Shown one piece after another: positions 54,033-61,791 of a stretch of 64,000 nucleotides of DNA (position 1 is its first letter; each line of letters starts with the position of its first letter). The position numbers and the translations under genes are program-made. The notes beneath the pieces are model-generated. The model searched no databases. It was not told the DNA's origin and worked only from the letters and a program-made list of their open reading frames with translations. The DNA lies in NCBI GenBank assembly GCA_001798075.1, contig MGRG01000014.1, positions 1-64,000 on the forward strand. The letters run 5' to 3'. The stretch is from Deltaproteobacteria bacterium RIFCSPHIGHO2_01_FULL_43_49 (GTDB lineage: Bacteria > UBA10199 > SPLOWO2-01-44-7).

Positions 54033-54800
54033 ATGAGTCCCAAAGCCAAAAAGAAGATCCCGCTGATCTTGGTTTCCAACGATGATGGTTTTTATTCCGA
54101 GGGGATCAAGGTTTTGGCAGCCCACCTCAAAGGATTAGGGAAAGTCATCACCGTTGCGCCCGACCAAGAGCGCTCGGCGGCAAGTCACTCGCTAACACTC
54201 CATCGCCCGTTGCGAGTGAAAAAACTCAAAGAAGATGTTTATGCGGTTGACGGAACTCCCACAGATTGCATTACCCTGGGCGTCAAAGAAATTTTGCCTC
54301 GCACCCCCGATTTGATTGTTTCGGGCATCAACAAAGGGGCAAACTTAGGCGACGATGTTCATTATTCCGGGACCGTCTCGGCAGCGGTGGAAGGGGGCAT
54401 CATGGGAATTCCTTCCATTGCCATTTCGCTCATGTCAAGAGAGGGGGGACATTTTGAAACGGCCGCTCATTTCGCAGTGAAACTCGCAAAAAAAGTTTTG
54501 GAGGAAGGTCTACCAAGCGGCGTCATTCTTAATGTCAATGTTCCCGACATTCCTTTGAAGCAGGTTAAGGGTTACCAATTTACCAAACAGGGCAAACGCA
54601 ACTATGGTGATATTATTGCCGATCGCATCGATCCACGAGGCAGAAAATATTATTGGATCGGTGGCGATGAACATGGTTTTGAAGACATCTTAAACTCCGA
54701 TTGTAACGCCGTCTTGAGTCATCATATTTCTGTTACCCCCATTCGCGTCAATCTTACCGATCACGAATATTTAGAAACGATACGCCAGTGGAAACTCTAG
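54033..54800 (+). CDS. surE: 5'/3'-nucleotidase SurE
   Basis: SurE is a metal-dependent phosphatase acting on nucleoside monophosphates, linked to stationary-phase survival. The metal motif is VSNDDGFYSEGIKVL near the start, followed by APDQERSAASHSLTLHRPLR, VDGTPTDCITLGV and SGINKGANLGDDVHYSGTVS. It is 255 residues, normal. It begins the surE-pcm-M23 peptidase group, the same order as surE-pcm-nlpD in E. coli. Confidence 0.96.
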   Translation: MSPKAKKKIPLILVSNDDGFYSEGIKVLAAHLKGLGKVITVAPDQERSAASHSLTLHRPLRVKKLKEDVYAVDGTPTDCITLGVKEILPRTPDLIVSGINKGANLGDDVHYSGTVSAAVEGGIMGIPSIAISLMSREGGHFETAAHFAVKLAKKVLEEGLPSGVILNVNVPDIPLKQVKGYQFTKQGKRNYGDIIADRIDPRGRKYYWIGGDEHGFEDILNSDCNAVLSHHISVTPIRVNLTDHEYLETIRQWKL

Positions 54801-54807
54801 AAAATTT

Positions 54808-54871
54808 TAATGAGAATGGAGCTTCGGGGTCCTGTCCCTCCGGGCCACCCCTTTGCTCCATTTCATTTAAT
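54808..54871. repeat. A-family palindrome, copy A4 (short)
   Basis: AATGAGAATGGAGCTTCGGG and CCCCTTTGCTCCATTTCATT are the imperfectly complementary arms around GTCCTGTCCCTCCGGGCCACC. The arm sequence is unrelated to A1-A3. A C-family element follows 6 nt later. Confidence 0.85.
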
Positions 54872-54877
54872 ATACAG

Positions 54878-55059
54878 AAAAATTTTGGGAAATTGCGTGA
54901 GCGAGCTGGGTGAAGAAAGCGTCTCGGAAGCCGCCGACACCTAGTGGGGGTTCCAATGAATTCGGAGGCTGAGAGGCGAGCTCCCTTTTTGGGGAATCAC
55001 CCCAAAAAGAGGGGCGTCTTTCTGAACCTAGCGAGCGGAAGCAATTTCCCCAAAATTTA
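54878..55059 (+). repeat. C-family structured element, copy C2
   Basis: Arms ATTTTGGGAAATTGC/GCAATTTCCCCAAAAT flank GTGAGCGAGCTG ... TAGCGAGCGGAAGC. Stem II is GCCGCCGA/TCGGAGGC with loop CACCTAGTGGGGGTTCCAAT; stem III CTCCCTTTTTGGGG/CCCCAAAAAGAGGGG. It fills the surE-pcm spacer. Confidence 0.92.
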
Positions 55060-55065
55060 ACTATT

Positions 55066-55719
55066 ATGGAAACTCTAGACTATCGAGTTGCCCGCAAAAG
55101 AATGGTGGAAGAACAACTCATTGCGGGTGGTGTGCGTGATCCAAGAGTGTTGAAGGTAATGCAGGTAATTCCTCGCCATCGCTTTGTTGAAAAAGGTCTG
55201 GAAGACCAGGCTTATCTGGATCGGCCGTTAACGATTGGTTCCGGGCAAACCATTTCACAACCATTGATTGTTGGCATGATGACACAGGCCCTCGAACTCA
55301 AAGGGACTGAAAAAGTTTTAGAAATTGGAACGGGTTCTGGTTATCAAACGGCTATTCTTGCAGAACTTGCCAAAAAAATTTACACGATTGAAAGAATTCC
55401 ATCCCTATCTTTAAAAGCGCGTAAAATTCTTTATCGACTGGGTTATTATAATGTCGAATTTAAAATTAGCGATGGAACTCTAGGTTGGCCAGAAGATGCC
55501 CCCTTTGATGCGATTATTGTTACCGCTGCCGGCCCCGAGATTCCGCACGCGTTAAAATCACAGTTGACGACAGGGGGTAGACTCGTCATACCTGTAGGGT
55601 CATCAGAAAGTCAGAAACTCTGTGTTGTTAAAAGAGAAAAAGATAAATGGACGACAACGGCGATCTCAGAATGCCGTTTTGTGAAACTGATTGGGAAGGA
55701 AGGATGGAGTGGAGAGTAA
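55066..55719 (+). CDS. pcm: Protein-L-isoaspartate O-methyltransferase
   Basis: Pcm repairs isoaspartate damage using S-adenosylmethionine. The SAM motif is KVLEIGTGSGYQTAILAELA; GSGQTISQPLIVGMMTQAL and FDAIIVTAAGPEIPHALKSQ are also typical. It is 217 residues. The 3' end overlaps the next gene. No Shine-Dalgarno motif is visible before the ATG, just after the C2 repeat. Confidence 0.95.
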   Translation: METLDYRVARKRMVEEQLIAGGVRDPRVLKVMQVIPRHRFVEKGLEDQAYLDRPLTIGSGQTISQPLIVGMMTQALELKGTEKVLEIGTGSGYQTAILAELAKKIYTIERIPSLSLKARKILYRLGYYNVEFKISDGTLGWPEDAPFDAIIVTAAGPEIPHALKSQLTTGGRLVIPVGSSESQKLCVVKREKDKWTTTAISECRFVKLIGKEGWSGE

Positions 55720-56524
55720 GGGAACAATAAAAAATACGGGTCCTGCCAGCTTTGGGGCCCATCCCCCCGCTCGCTTACGCTCGGAGGAGATTATCCCAAA
55801 GCTGTCACCCCTATTTTTTATTGTTCCTTGGTTGTTGCTATTGTTCAGCTGTGCGACGTCGTTTGACTCCCGGGGGGTTTATCATCGTGTGCGAAGTGGG
55901 GAAAATTTACTCTGGATTGCCAAGTCTTATGGAGTGGAGCTGCAGGATTTGGCAGAAATCAATAATATTCAAGATATGAAACAATCGCTTGCGCCCGGCG
56001 AAAAACTCTACATTCCACCCAAGAAGACACGTCGGTATAAAAAGCTTCCTTTTGAAGAAAGAATTGCAAGACATATTGAAAAAAGACCCTCCAAGTTCCG
56101 AGAAAGTCGAGAAACCAAAAAAGGATCCAGAGAAATTTATACCGACCACACTCGGTTTGATTGGCCGGTTGTGGGAAACATCCTTTCTTCCTTCGGTATT
56201 CGCAAAGGAAGGCGGCATGATGGGGTTGACATCAAAGCGCAAACGGGCACACCGATTCGAGCGGCCGATGGTGGCAAAGTTGTTTTTGCAGGCTCCATGC
56301 GCGGCTATGGCAATTTGATTTTATTGCGTCATGGCGATAATTTTTTCACCGCCTATGCGCACAACAGTAGTAATAGAGTGAGTGAGGGACAAAAGATAAA
56401 AAAGGGGCAGGTGATTGGTGCTGTCGGTCACACAGGGCGCGCGACCGGTTCCCACCTTCATTTTGAAGTGAGAGAAAGAGAAAAAGCGAGAAACCCACTC
56501 TTTTTCTTACCCGTCGTTCATTAG
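55709..56524 (+). CDS. LysM and M23 peptidase lipoprotein (NlpD-like)
   Basis: A lipobox (LLLLFSC) gives a membrane-anchored envelope protein. A LysM peptidoglycan-binding domain (YHRVRSGENLLWIAKSYGVE) precedes an M23 domain with intact zinc ligands (RRHDGVDIKA; HLHFEVR). It probably cleaves or activates cleavage of septal peptidoglycan. I start it at GTG 55709, preceded by GGGAAGGAAGG. Residues 9-38 are encoded by the B2 palindrome, the same repeat-derived segment as in SCO (NTGPASFGAHPPARL). It is the nlpD position of the surE-pcm-nlpD order. Confidence 0.9.
   Translation: MESKGTIKNTGPASFGAHPPARLRSEEIIPKLSPLFFIVPWLLLLFSCATSFDSRGVYHRVRSGENLLWIAKSYGVELQDLAEINNIQDMKQSLAPGEKLYIPPKKTRRYKKLPFEERIARHIEKRPSKFRESRETKKGSREIYTDHTRFDWPVVGNILSSFGIRKGRRHDGVDIKAQTGTPIRAADGGKVVFAGSMRGYGNLILLRHGDNFFTAYAHNSSNRVSEGQKIKKGQVIGAVGHTGRATGSHLHFEVREREKARNPLFFLPVVH
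55721..55827. repeat. B-type palindrome, copy B2, inside the M23 peptidase gene
   Basis: Perfect 16-bp arms GGAACAATAAAAAATA/TATTTTTTATTGTTCC enclose GGGTCCTGCCAGCTTTGGGG and CCCAAAGCTGTCACCCC. Compared with B1 the inner stem shows a matched T-to-C / A-to-G pair change, and the arms differ entirely beyond AAAAATA. Confidence 0.93.
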
Positions 56525-56537
56525 AAAAGGAGAGGCT

Positions 56538-57062
56538 ATGGATTTGACACAACTGCTTAAAAAAACGATTCGCGATGTGCCTGATTTTCCCAAACCAGGG
56601 ATTTTATTTAAAGATATTACCCCTGTTTTGCAAGATCGCAAACTTTTTGCAGAAGTCATCGATGCGTTTGGAGAACGCTATCTTGACAAAAAAATAGATG
56701 CAATTGTTGGTGTCGAATCGAGAGGATTTTTGTTTGGGGCCGCTTTGGCTTATCGTTTAGGTTGCGGGCTTGTTCCCGTGCGCAAGTCGGGTAAATTACC
56801 TTATAAAACCATCCAGGCCTCCTATGATTTGGAATATGGAAGTGCAACGGTGGAAATGCATATTGATGCCATCAAAAAAGGAGAACGAATCATTGTAATC
56901 GATGACTTGTTGGCAACGGGTGGAACAGCCAATGCCACCTGCCGTTTGGTTGAACAACATAGTGGAAAAATAGTTGAATGTGCTTTTGTTGTGGAACTGA
57001 CTTTTTTAAACGGTCGCGACAAACTCAAAGGTCGTGAAGTTTTTAGCTTGGTACAATATTAA
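56538..57062 (+). CDS. apt: Adenine phosphoribosyltransferase
   Basis: Apt salvages adenine to AMP using PRPP. DVPDFPKPGILFKDITPVLQ at the N-terminus, GVESRGFLFGAALAYRLGCG, and the PRPP motif IIVIDDLLATGGTANAT are diagnostic. It is 174 residues. AAAGGAGAGG precedes the ATG, 13 nt after the M23 gene. Confidence 0.96.
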   Translation: MDLTQLLKKTIRDVPDFPKPGILFKDITPVLQDRKLFAEVIDAFGERYLDKKIDAIVGVESRGFLFGAALAYRLGCGLVPVRKSGKLPYKTIQASYDLEYGSATVEMHIDAIKKGERIIVIDDLLATGGTANATCRLVEQHSGKIVECAFVVELTFLNGRDKLKGREVFSLVQY

Positions 57063-57066
57063 TTAG

Positions 57067-57143
57067 TGGTGCGCCCGACCTGAGTCGAACAGGTGACCTA
57101 GGGCTTAGGAGTCCCTCGCTCTATCCATCTGAGCTACGGGCGC
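57067..57143 (-). tRNA. tRNA-Arg(CCT)
   Basis: On the minus strand: acceptor GCGCCCG/CGGGCGC, D arm GCTC...GAGC, anticodon loop CTCCTAA (CCT), T arm CAGGT-type stem ACCTG-TTCGACT-CAGGT, and an encoded CCA. It lies 4 nt after apt, convergent with it. Confidence 0.95.
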
Positions 57144-57248
57144 GAAGGTTAGTCCCTAAATTATTTCAGTGGCTTAGGCAAGTGCATCCTTTTTTGCCCA
57201 ATTTCCGCGCTATCCCTTACGCCACCCTCGATAACGATATCCGCATTT

Positions 57249-57824
57249 TCATATTCCCTCTTTCATTTCCCTCAGCATGTTGCAGAATAAGGCCCCTTGT
57301 TCGATGGCGTCATCCAAAGCACGATGCACAAGATGCGAGGGCGGGAGCGGATCAAACCAGCGTTTTGGCATTTTTTGTTGGGTTGTTTTGCGGAAATCCT
57401 TTTTTAGAAGTGACATCGCCAGAGTTTTTATATCCAGCGCGGAGAATGAAAACGGGCTCTCACCGGTGAAACGGATCAGATACCAATAGACAAACATAAA
57501 GTCATAAGCAGCGGGATAGCCGACAAAAACGGGAAGTCCCGGAAGTCCTTTGAGCCAAACAACATAATCTTTCATCGCCTTTTCCGGTAATTGCAAATTT
57601 TCCCTACAAGCTTTCCACGCCTCTGGTTGTCCTTGCCACCATTCCATTGTTTTAGGATCGGCTATAGCTCCGGGCAATGTTTCCAGATTGGCGATAAACG
57701 TGCCGATCAAAGTTTTATCGGCAAAATAGGCTGCCGACCCGAAGCCCAACATGGAATTCATGCCAGGAATCGGGCCATCCGCTTCGATATCGGTGCTGAT
57801 GTAGATTTCTGTTTTATTTGCCAT
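57249..57824 (-). CDS. DEDD-family 3'-5' exonuclease
   Basis: The 191-residue protein has the three exonuclease motifs: [10 protein letters not shown] (ExoI, DxE), [19 protein letters not shown] (ExoII, Asp) and [11 protein letters not shown] (ExoIII, HxxxD), so a DEDDh active site. Substrate unknown. Its ATG lies within the last codons of the AbiEii gene (11-nt overlap), so it is translated as the third gene of the abiE operon. This link to a defence-type module is unusual. Confidence 0.85.
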   Translation of the reverse strand: MANKTEIYISTDIEADGPIPGMNSMLGFGSAAYFADKTLIGTFIANLETLPGAIADPKTMEWWQGQPEAWKACRENLQLPEKAMKDYVVWLKGLPGLPVFVGYPAAYDFMFVYWYLIRFTGESPFSFSALDIKTLAMSLLKKDFRKTTQQKMPKRWFDPLPPSHLVHRALDDAIEQGALFCNMLREMKEGI

Positions 57825-58656
57825 AAATTTTTTGCAAATACATATTCACCTTATTAATGATTTCGCCAATGTGTGCGGGTGCGTCTGCCATTTTTTCACG
57901 TTTTAGAAAATGTCCCCAATAGACTTGCAACCGATTCAAAGCTTCCTCCTCAAATTGAATTTGAGTTTCCGGCGGGGCCACCTTGCGATTGGCAAATGTT
58001 TCTTGGATGCACTTCTTGATTTTTTCCTGATTGAGATCGTGATCAATCAATCTGAAAAGATCATAATAATCTTTCATGCGAGTATTTTGACCCCTCTTCT
58101 TAAGAGCAATATGCAACTTTTCTGCAAAGATCGTTTCTGGTGGATAGACTAGCAGTGAAAACGATTCTCCAAAGAAGGGTTGCCCTTTATATTGCATGCA
58201 CCGGAGGGAAATCATTACAGCATCGACAGCATCTCCAATGGCCATATCCATTCGCACAAGACCCTTCATTTTTCCAAAAAGAAAGTGACACGCAAGCCTG
58301 ACACCCGGATAATCCATTTCGGGATGAACAAGCAATTCGCCCTCAATATCTTTCCATTCGATTCCATCATCAACAGGAATATCCAGAATCGAACGGATGA
58401 TTTTTACAACGTCATCCACCTGATTACGAATCTGCTTTATAGAAAAATCGAGATCCTTTGTCTTTCTATCCGAATCAATAAGATAGTTGAGTAATGAACC
58501 GCCTTTGAAAATAAATTTTTCGACGTGTGGTGATTGGCTCAAACGGCAAAGAAACTGTTCAGCAGCAAGACGGTTCAACAACAGTTGAAAATCAATCTTT
58601 TTTTCTCTGGAAATGTTGAGTATGCGGGCCTGCATGCTTTTGATATTGGTCGACAT
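57814..58656 (-). CDS. abiEii: AbiEii/AbiGii-family nucleotidyltransferase toxin
   Basis: AbiEii is the toxin of type IV abortive-infection systems; related enzymes add nucleotides to tRNA acceptor ends or NTP-dependent targets. Motif I ([20 protein letters not shown]), the metal pair DLDFSI, a later Asp in MDMAIGDAV, and Lys/Asp of [13 protein letters not shown] and RMKDYYDLF are intact. It is 280 residues. It lies 3 nt after abiEi and overlaps the exonuclease gene. Confidence 0.9.
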   Translation of the reverse strand: MSTNIKSMQARILNISREKKIDFQLLLNRLAAEQFLCRLSQSPHVEKFIFKGGSLLNYLIDSDRKTKDLDFSIKQIRNQVDDVVKIIRSILDIPVDDGIEWKDIEGELLVHPEMDYPGVRLACHFLFGKMKGLVRMDMAIGDAVDAVMISLRCMQYKGQPFFGESFSLLVYPPETIFAEKLHIALKKRGQNTRMKDYYDLFRLIDHDLNQEKIKKCIQETFANRKVAPPETQIQFEEEALNRLQVYWGHFLKREKMADAPAHIGEIINKVNMYLQKIYGK

Positions 58657-58659
58657 AAA

Positions 58660-59244
58660 TTATTCATCCGCCAGTAAAGCAGTGACTATTTCATCCAGAG
58701 GTTTGCGGAGCTGTCTGGAATAGTTGCACAGTTTCCGGACGTTTTTATCCTTTCTTTTGAGATAGCCTTTCAGGGCCTTGATAGCAACTTCTTCGGTGCT
58801 GTATTTGAAGGCATCCACGATGGTTTTTTCGATGTCATAAATTCGTACAACACGTTTGCCGAAAGAATATTTCTCAACTCCTAGAGTATAAGCAATACCG
58901 GAGGGCCGAATAATTCGATAGCGTGGATTATGAATGATTTTAAGGGCCGGAAGTGCAATCCAAACTTGTCGTTCTTCTGCATCAGTAAGATTGTAATAAG
59001 TCAGTGCTGAAATGCCACAGACAACTGCCTTGGGATAAAGTGTGCATGGAACGATATATTTCTTGAGAGAGTCTGTGAGCCAATCAAGATCACGTGCGTA
59101 TACACCATGCTCGACTCGAAGGAGTGCTTCGTTCGCAACAAGCCTGGAAAGCATCATGGGATTGATTTTCATTTTCTTGGCTTCATTGAGCGTAATAAAA
59201 GCATTAAGATCAAGGAATTTCATGAGTTTATCCCTGTTTATCAT
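58660..59244 (-). CDS. abiEi: AbiEi-family antitoxin
   Basis: AbiEi is the cognate antitoxin and autorepressor. An N-terminal winged-helix (FLDLNAFITLNEAKKMKINP, MLSRLVANEALLRVEHGVYA) is followed by the C-terminal AbiEi domain (YYNLTDAEERQVWIALPALK, VVRIYDIEKTIVDAFKY). It is 194 residues from ATG 59244; an ATG at 59223 with AGGGAT upstream is an alternative start. The upstream region has a pair of similar palindromes, likely operators. Confidence 0.88.
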   Translation of the reverse strand: MINRDKLMKFLDLNAFITLNEAKKMKINPMMLSRLVANEALLRVEHGVYARDLDWLTDSLKKYIVPCTLYPKAVVCGISALTYYNLTDAEERQVWIALPALKIIHNPRYRIIRPSGIAYTLGVEKYSFGKRVVRIYDIEKTIVDAFKYSTEEVAIKALKGYLKRKDKNVRKLCNYSRQLRKPLDEIVTALLADE

Positions 59245-59251
59245 GTCATTA

Positions 59252-59297
59252 TGTTAATAATATAACAAAATAAAGTCAAATTGTTATTTTAATAACA
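59252..59297 (-). promoter_or_regulatory. Candidate AbiEi operator pair
   Basis: TGTTAATAATATAACA (59252) and TGTTATTTTAATAACA (59282) are two near-perfect palindromes sharing TGTTA-N6-TAACA, start to start 30 bp apart, immediately upstream of abiEi. AbiEi proteins are known to repress their own promoter by binding two inverted repeats, which fits. The rest of 59298-59547 shows no gene; it is an AT-rich divergent promoter region. Confidence 0.6.
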
Positions 59298-59547
59298 TTT
59301 TAAAGCCATTTACCAACGCAATCTGTTTGCCCCTACAACCTGCCCACACCACCCTCTTTTTCTTTCCGGGTTTTTAGTGTGTTTTATTTGAGACAGGTTG
59401 TTTCTTATTGGATCAGCTGCCAAAGTATTCCGTTAAGAATCATAAGTAAATTCAATTAGTTATAAGTTTGGCCGCCTGGCATATCACTTGCTTTAATAAA
59501 CCGTTTTTTTGATAAGCAACATTTTTCGAAATTTGCCGATAACAGTA

Positions 59548-61710
59548 ATGATGGAACAATCCAAAATCAGGGAACGATTAGGGCTTTATAAAGAGGCTTA
59601 TCAAACCTTTCGGGACGAACTGCATTGGTGGGATGATGTTCAAACCAAGATCGATGATGAAATCGAAAAAATTGATCAAGAATTAGTGCAAAAAGATGTC
59701 TTTATTGCCGATGAAAAGTTGGCCCAATATGCTGAAAAATACCAAACTCTTCAGAAAGCCACCCAAAACGAAATTCAATCGAATGTAGATGGTTATGATC
59801 CCATCATAACCGGCTTGAAAGTCACGGCTGTTGCTGGGATAGCCATTCCCCTTATTTATTTTACTAGGGGGAAAATTTTACTCTGGGTAGGTAAAAGCGC
59901 CTTGCGCGGAGGAATTGCTGGAGGAGGTCTTTTTGCAGCGAATGGTATTTTAGGTGGAGGATTGAATGCCCTTGGGCAGTTATTTACTGGCAAATTTGAC
60001 GGGGAACAATTTTGGGAAATGGCCACAACACAAATGGAATTGGGTGGGTTACTTGGTGGTTTTGGACTTGCCTCTAAAGCTGCCGGTGGTCTATGGCCCT
60101 TGGCTAAAAAAATTTTTTGGGGCAGTAATTGGAGAACCAGAATTCCTTGGTTACTTGTTGGCACTTCTTCTGCTGCGGTGTTACATGCCTCTTCTCAAGA
60201 ATCAGCGGGCTCTTTTATCAATCCTCAAGATTTAACACTTCCTTATCCTGATGTACGTGACGTTCGTTATCAACAATCAACTGGGGATTACATTCGTTTG
60301 ATGCGACACTTTATGCAAACCAATTCCGAAAGGGAGGCTTATGGTATCTCCCCCATGGAAATGGATATTTTAGCAGAACATGCGAAAACTTCAGTAAATC
60401 CGGAAATTCAATTTGTTTTCACTCAAATGAATTATGAGGCCTTCAATCAACTTCCAAATGTCAGACGAGCTTCGGGAGAGTTTGTTGCACTCTATAGAAA
60501 AAATGCCCATCAAGATAATTTTTGCTTGAATTTCACACCAGATACCCAAATTTTGCCTTGCGATGTTGGCAGCCATCATTTTGCTTCTACAAGCAGTGTT
60601 AAAACACAAAGTGTTCCGATGAATTTCCCAATCTATTTTGAAGATCGAGGCAAACACAGCGAATATGCCAAAGAGGCAATGGCCTTTCGCATTAACCAAC
60701 AATTTTTATCTGCAGATGAAGGTATTGATCTGATTGTAAAGTCGATTGGCTCTCCTTCTGTGGTGGCCTCCCTAATACCTAGAATATACCAAAAATTACT
60801 TTTACCAGATGCTGTTGCTGCTGTTAATTATATCTTGCTGAACATCTTTATGAGTTCAAGAGAAATCAGTGCCGATGTGAAAATGCAGTATGCTGATTTG
60901 TTGAGCATGGCAATTGCCGATCACCAAAAACTGTTTATAGAACGTACCAAAGTTTTAAGACAAGATTTAGCCGTCGTTGACTCTGCACCTTTGCAAGATG
61001 CAAGTGGGCATCTGGTATTGATGAGTCCTTTTAAAGATGAGGAAAGGGCAAAAACATTTCTCGAGCGTTTACACACGGAAGGAGAATTGGTCAAGAAGGC
61101 ACTAGGAATTTATTTGGAATGGTCCAAGACTCATGTTGCAAAAGAATTTCAAGATGCTTTGGAAAAGGATATTGGAAGACATCAAAAATATTTGACAGAC
61201 GTCTATTCTGATTTTGATGAAATACAGCACAATATTTTCAGCAAAAGCAAAGTGCCTTGTGAGGAGAGCATTGATCCTGAAAAATGTCCGAGCCGTTATT
61301 TGATTACAGCCAAAGAGACTTATACGGCCCTCACCGGTGTTGATAAGCTCAGAGGCACTCTCACAGATGGTTATGTTACAAGATCTCGCGGAATCTGGGA
61401 TGTTTGGCATAGCAGCAATTCCTTTATGGAAGGAGCATTTGGAGGGTGGTTTGTGGGAAGTTTCGGATTAAAAATAGGTTTAACTAAAGAGGCAGGGCAA
61501 GTTTTTAGGGAGATGCCTTTTATTCAAAAAGCATGGGCCTATACACCATGGATTTTGGCAGGGGCTGTTGTCTATCCTAATGTGAGTGCCCTACTTGATG
61601 CAGCATCAGAACCGGTACCTCTAGAAATGAATTTTCCTGAAATGACCGGCTATGTACCACATAGTCGTCTACAACTATCTGAAATCAAAAGAGAAAATAG
61701 AGAGAAGTAA
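59548..61710 (+). CDS. Large membrane protein of unknown function 1
   Basis: About 720 residues. Residues 5-75 are a charged coiled coil (WDDVQTKIDDEIEKIDQELV). Next come Gly-rich hydrophobic segments (ITGLKVTAVAGIAIPLIYF, RGGIAGGGLFAANGILGGG, LGGLLGGFGLASKAAGGLW). A long soluble middle contains four cysteines (FCLNF, LPCD, VPCEES, EKCPS), and near the end there are further hydrophobic stretches (FMEGAFGGWFVGSFGLKIGL, WILAGAVVYPNVSALL). No known domain recognised. The start is ATG 59548 or 59551; no clear Shine-Dalgarno. Divergent from abiE. Confidence 0.65.
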   Translation: MMEQSKIRERLGLYKEAYQTFRDELHWWDDVQTKIDDEIEKIDQELVQKDVFIADEKLAQYAEKYQTLQKATQNEIQSNVDGYDPIITGLKVTAVAGIAIPLIYFTRGKILLWVGKSALRGGIAGGGLFAANGILGGGLNALGQLFTGKFDGEQFWEMATTQMELGGLLGGFGLASKAAGGLWPLAKKIFWGSNWRTRIPWLLVGTSSAAVLHASSQESAGSFINPQDLTLPYPDVRDVRYQQSTGDYIRLMRHFMQTNSEREAYGISPMEMDILAEHAKTSVNPEIQFVFTQMNYEAFNQLPNVRRASGEFVALYRKNAHQDNFCLNFTPDTQILPCDVGSHHFASTSSVKTQSVPMNFPIYFEDRGKHSEYAKEAMAFRINQQFLSADEGIDLIVKSIGSPSVVASLIPRIYQKLLLPDAVAAVNYILLNIFMSSREISADVKMQYADLLSMAIADHQKLFIERTKVLRQDLAVVDSAPLQDASGHLVLMSPFKDEERAKTFLERLHTEGELVKKALGIYLEWSKTHVAKEFQDALEKDIGRHQKYLTDVYSDFDEIQHNIFSKSKVPCEESIDPEKCPSRYLITAKETYTALTGVDKLRGTLTDGYVTRSRGIWDVWHSSNSFMEGAFGGWFVGSFGLKIGLTKEAGQVFREMPFIQKAWAYTPWILAGAVVYPNVSALLDAASEPVPLEMNFPEMTGYVPHSRLQLSEIKRENREK

Positions 61711-61791
61711 AAAAGGAAATTTTTTTTAAAATTTTGAGCAACTTTTTTTGAGTTCTGCCGACAACAATCTTGGGAAGGGAGCATAAGGAGT

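Noticed and set aside
57067-57143. tRNA-Arg as the attachment site of an island carrying abiE
   Set aside because: No integrase or direct repeat of the tRNA 3' end was found, and the 3' end faces apt rather than abiE.
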